This document shows, piece by piece, positions 63,829 to 64,000 of a stretch of 64,000 bases of DNA. Positions within the stretch are counted from its first letter, which is position 1; every line of letters starts with the position of its first letter. Source of the stretch: Nymphaea colorata. Lineage: Eukaryota; Streptophyta; Magnoliopsida; Nymphaeales; Nymphaeaceae. The notes under the pieces were generated by a model, which saw only the letters and a list, made by a program, of their open reading frames with translations, was not told where the DNA came from and made no database searches. Location of the stretch: contig NC_045147.1 in NCBI RefSeq assembly GCF_008831285.2, positions 20,030,581-20,094,580 on the forward strand, read 5' to 3'. Position numbers and translations under genes: made by a program.

Positions 63829-64000
63829 CTTGAGTCAGTTCCAAATTACAATATTAGTAGTTCCCTCAAAAAAAAAAATCTAACACAACAAATGATGCTG
63901 AACTGTAATTAAGTGCAACATTGCATTCCATACTGCACGTGTGCAGCAATGCATGTAAAACTTTCCAATGGACGAAAAGGCAAAACCTGGACTACTCAAA

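Overview
The window is nuclear DNA from a flowering plant. The evidence is several split genes with GT-AG introns of 65 bp to over 5 kb whose products belong to plant families: a plant-type E1, a LOB-domain protein, a QALGGH/EAR zinc finger and a GH85 cytosolic ENGase. Long AT-rich intergenic stretches, TA/TG/GA microsatellites, Ty1/copia debris and hAT-type MITEs agree with this. I cannot place the species.

Layout. 1-11.3 kb: no supportable gene, only simple repeats and degenerate repeats. 11.3-13.0 kb (+): a broken, intron-retaining copy of dolichol-phosphate mannosyltransferase (DPM1). 13.1-16.1 kb: AT-rich DNA with a 94-bp TA array. 16.1-26.9 kb (+): a complete ubiquitin-activating enzyme gene (UBA1) with six coding exons. 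Its second intron is a 5.5-kb GC-AG intron holding two related MITEs, both with perfect 8-bp target duplications, plus other repeats. 29.0-29.9 kb (-): an intronless two-finger C2H2 repressor of the ZAT type. 33.7-37.3 kb (-): a five-exon gene resembling the plant meiotic protein DFO. 43.7-45.0 kb (-): a two-exon LBD12-like LOB-domain gene. 52.5-64 kb (-): the last ten coding exons of an endo-beta-N-acetylglucosaminidase gene that runs off the right edge. The 3' end of a copia element lies in one of its introns.

The genes do not form a pathway. They are independent plant nuclear loci for ubiquitin activation, transcriptional repression, meiotic break formation, organ-boundary type transcription and free N-glycan processing. 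I found no gene cluster or novel system. The most informative observations are the GC-AG intron with its paired MITEs, the DPM1 pseudogene, the possible alternative E1 N-termini, and a GC-rich hairpin island near 39.5 kb.

Exon coordinates come from reading splice sites together with continuity against remembered family sequence. No alignment or transcript data were available.
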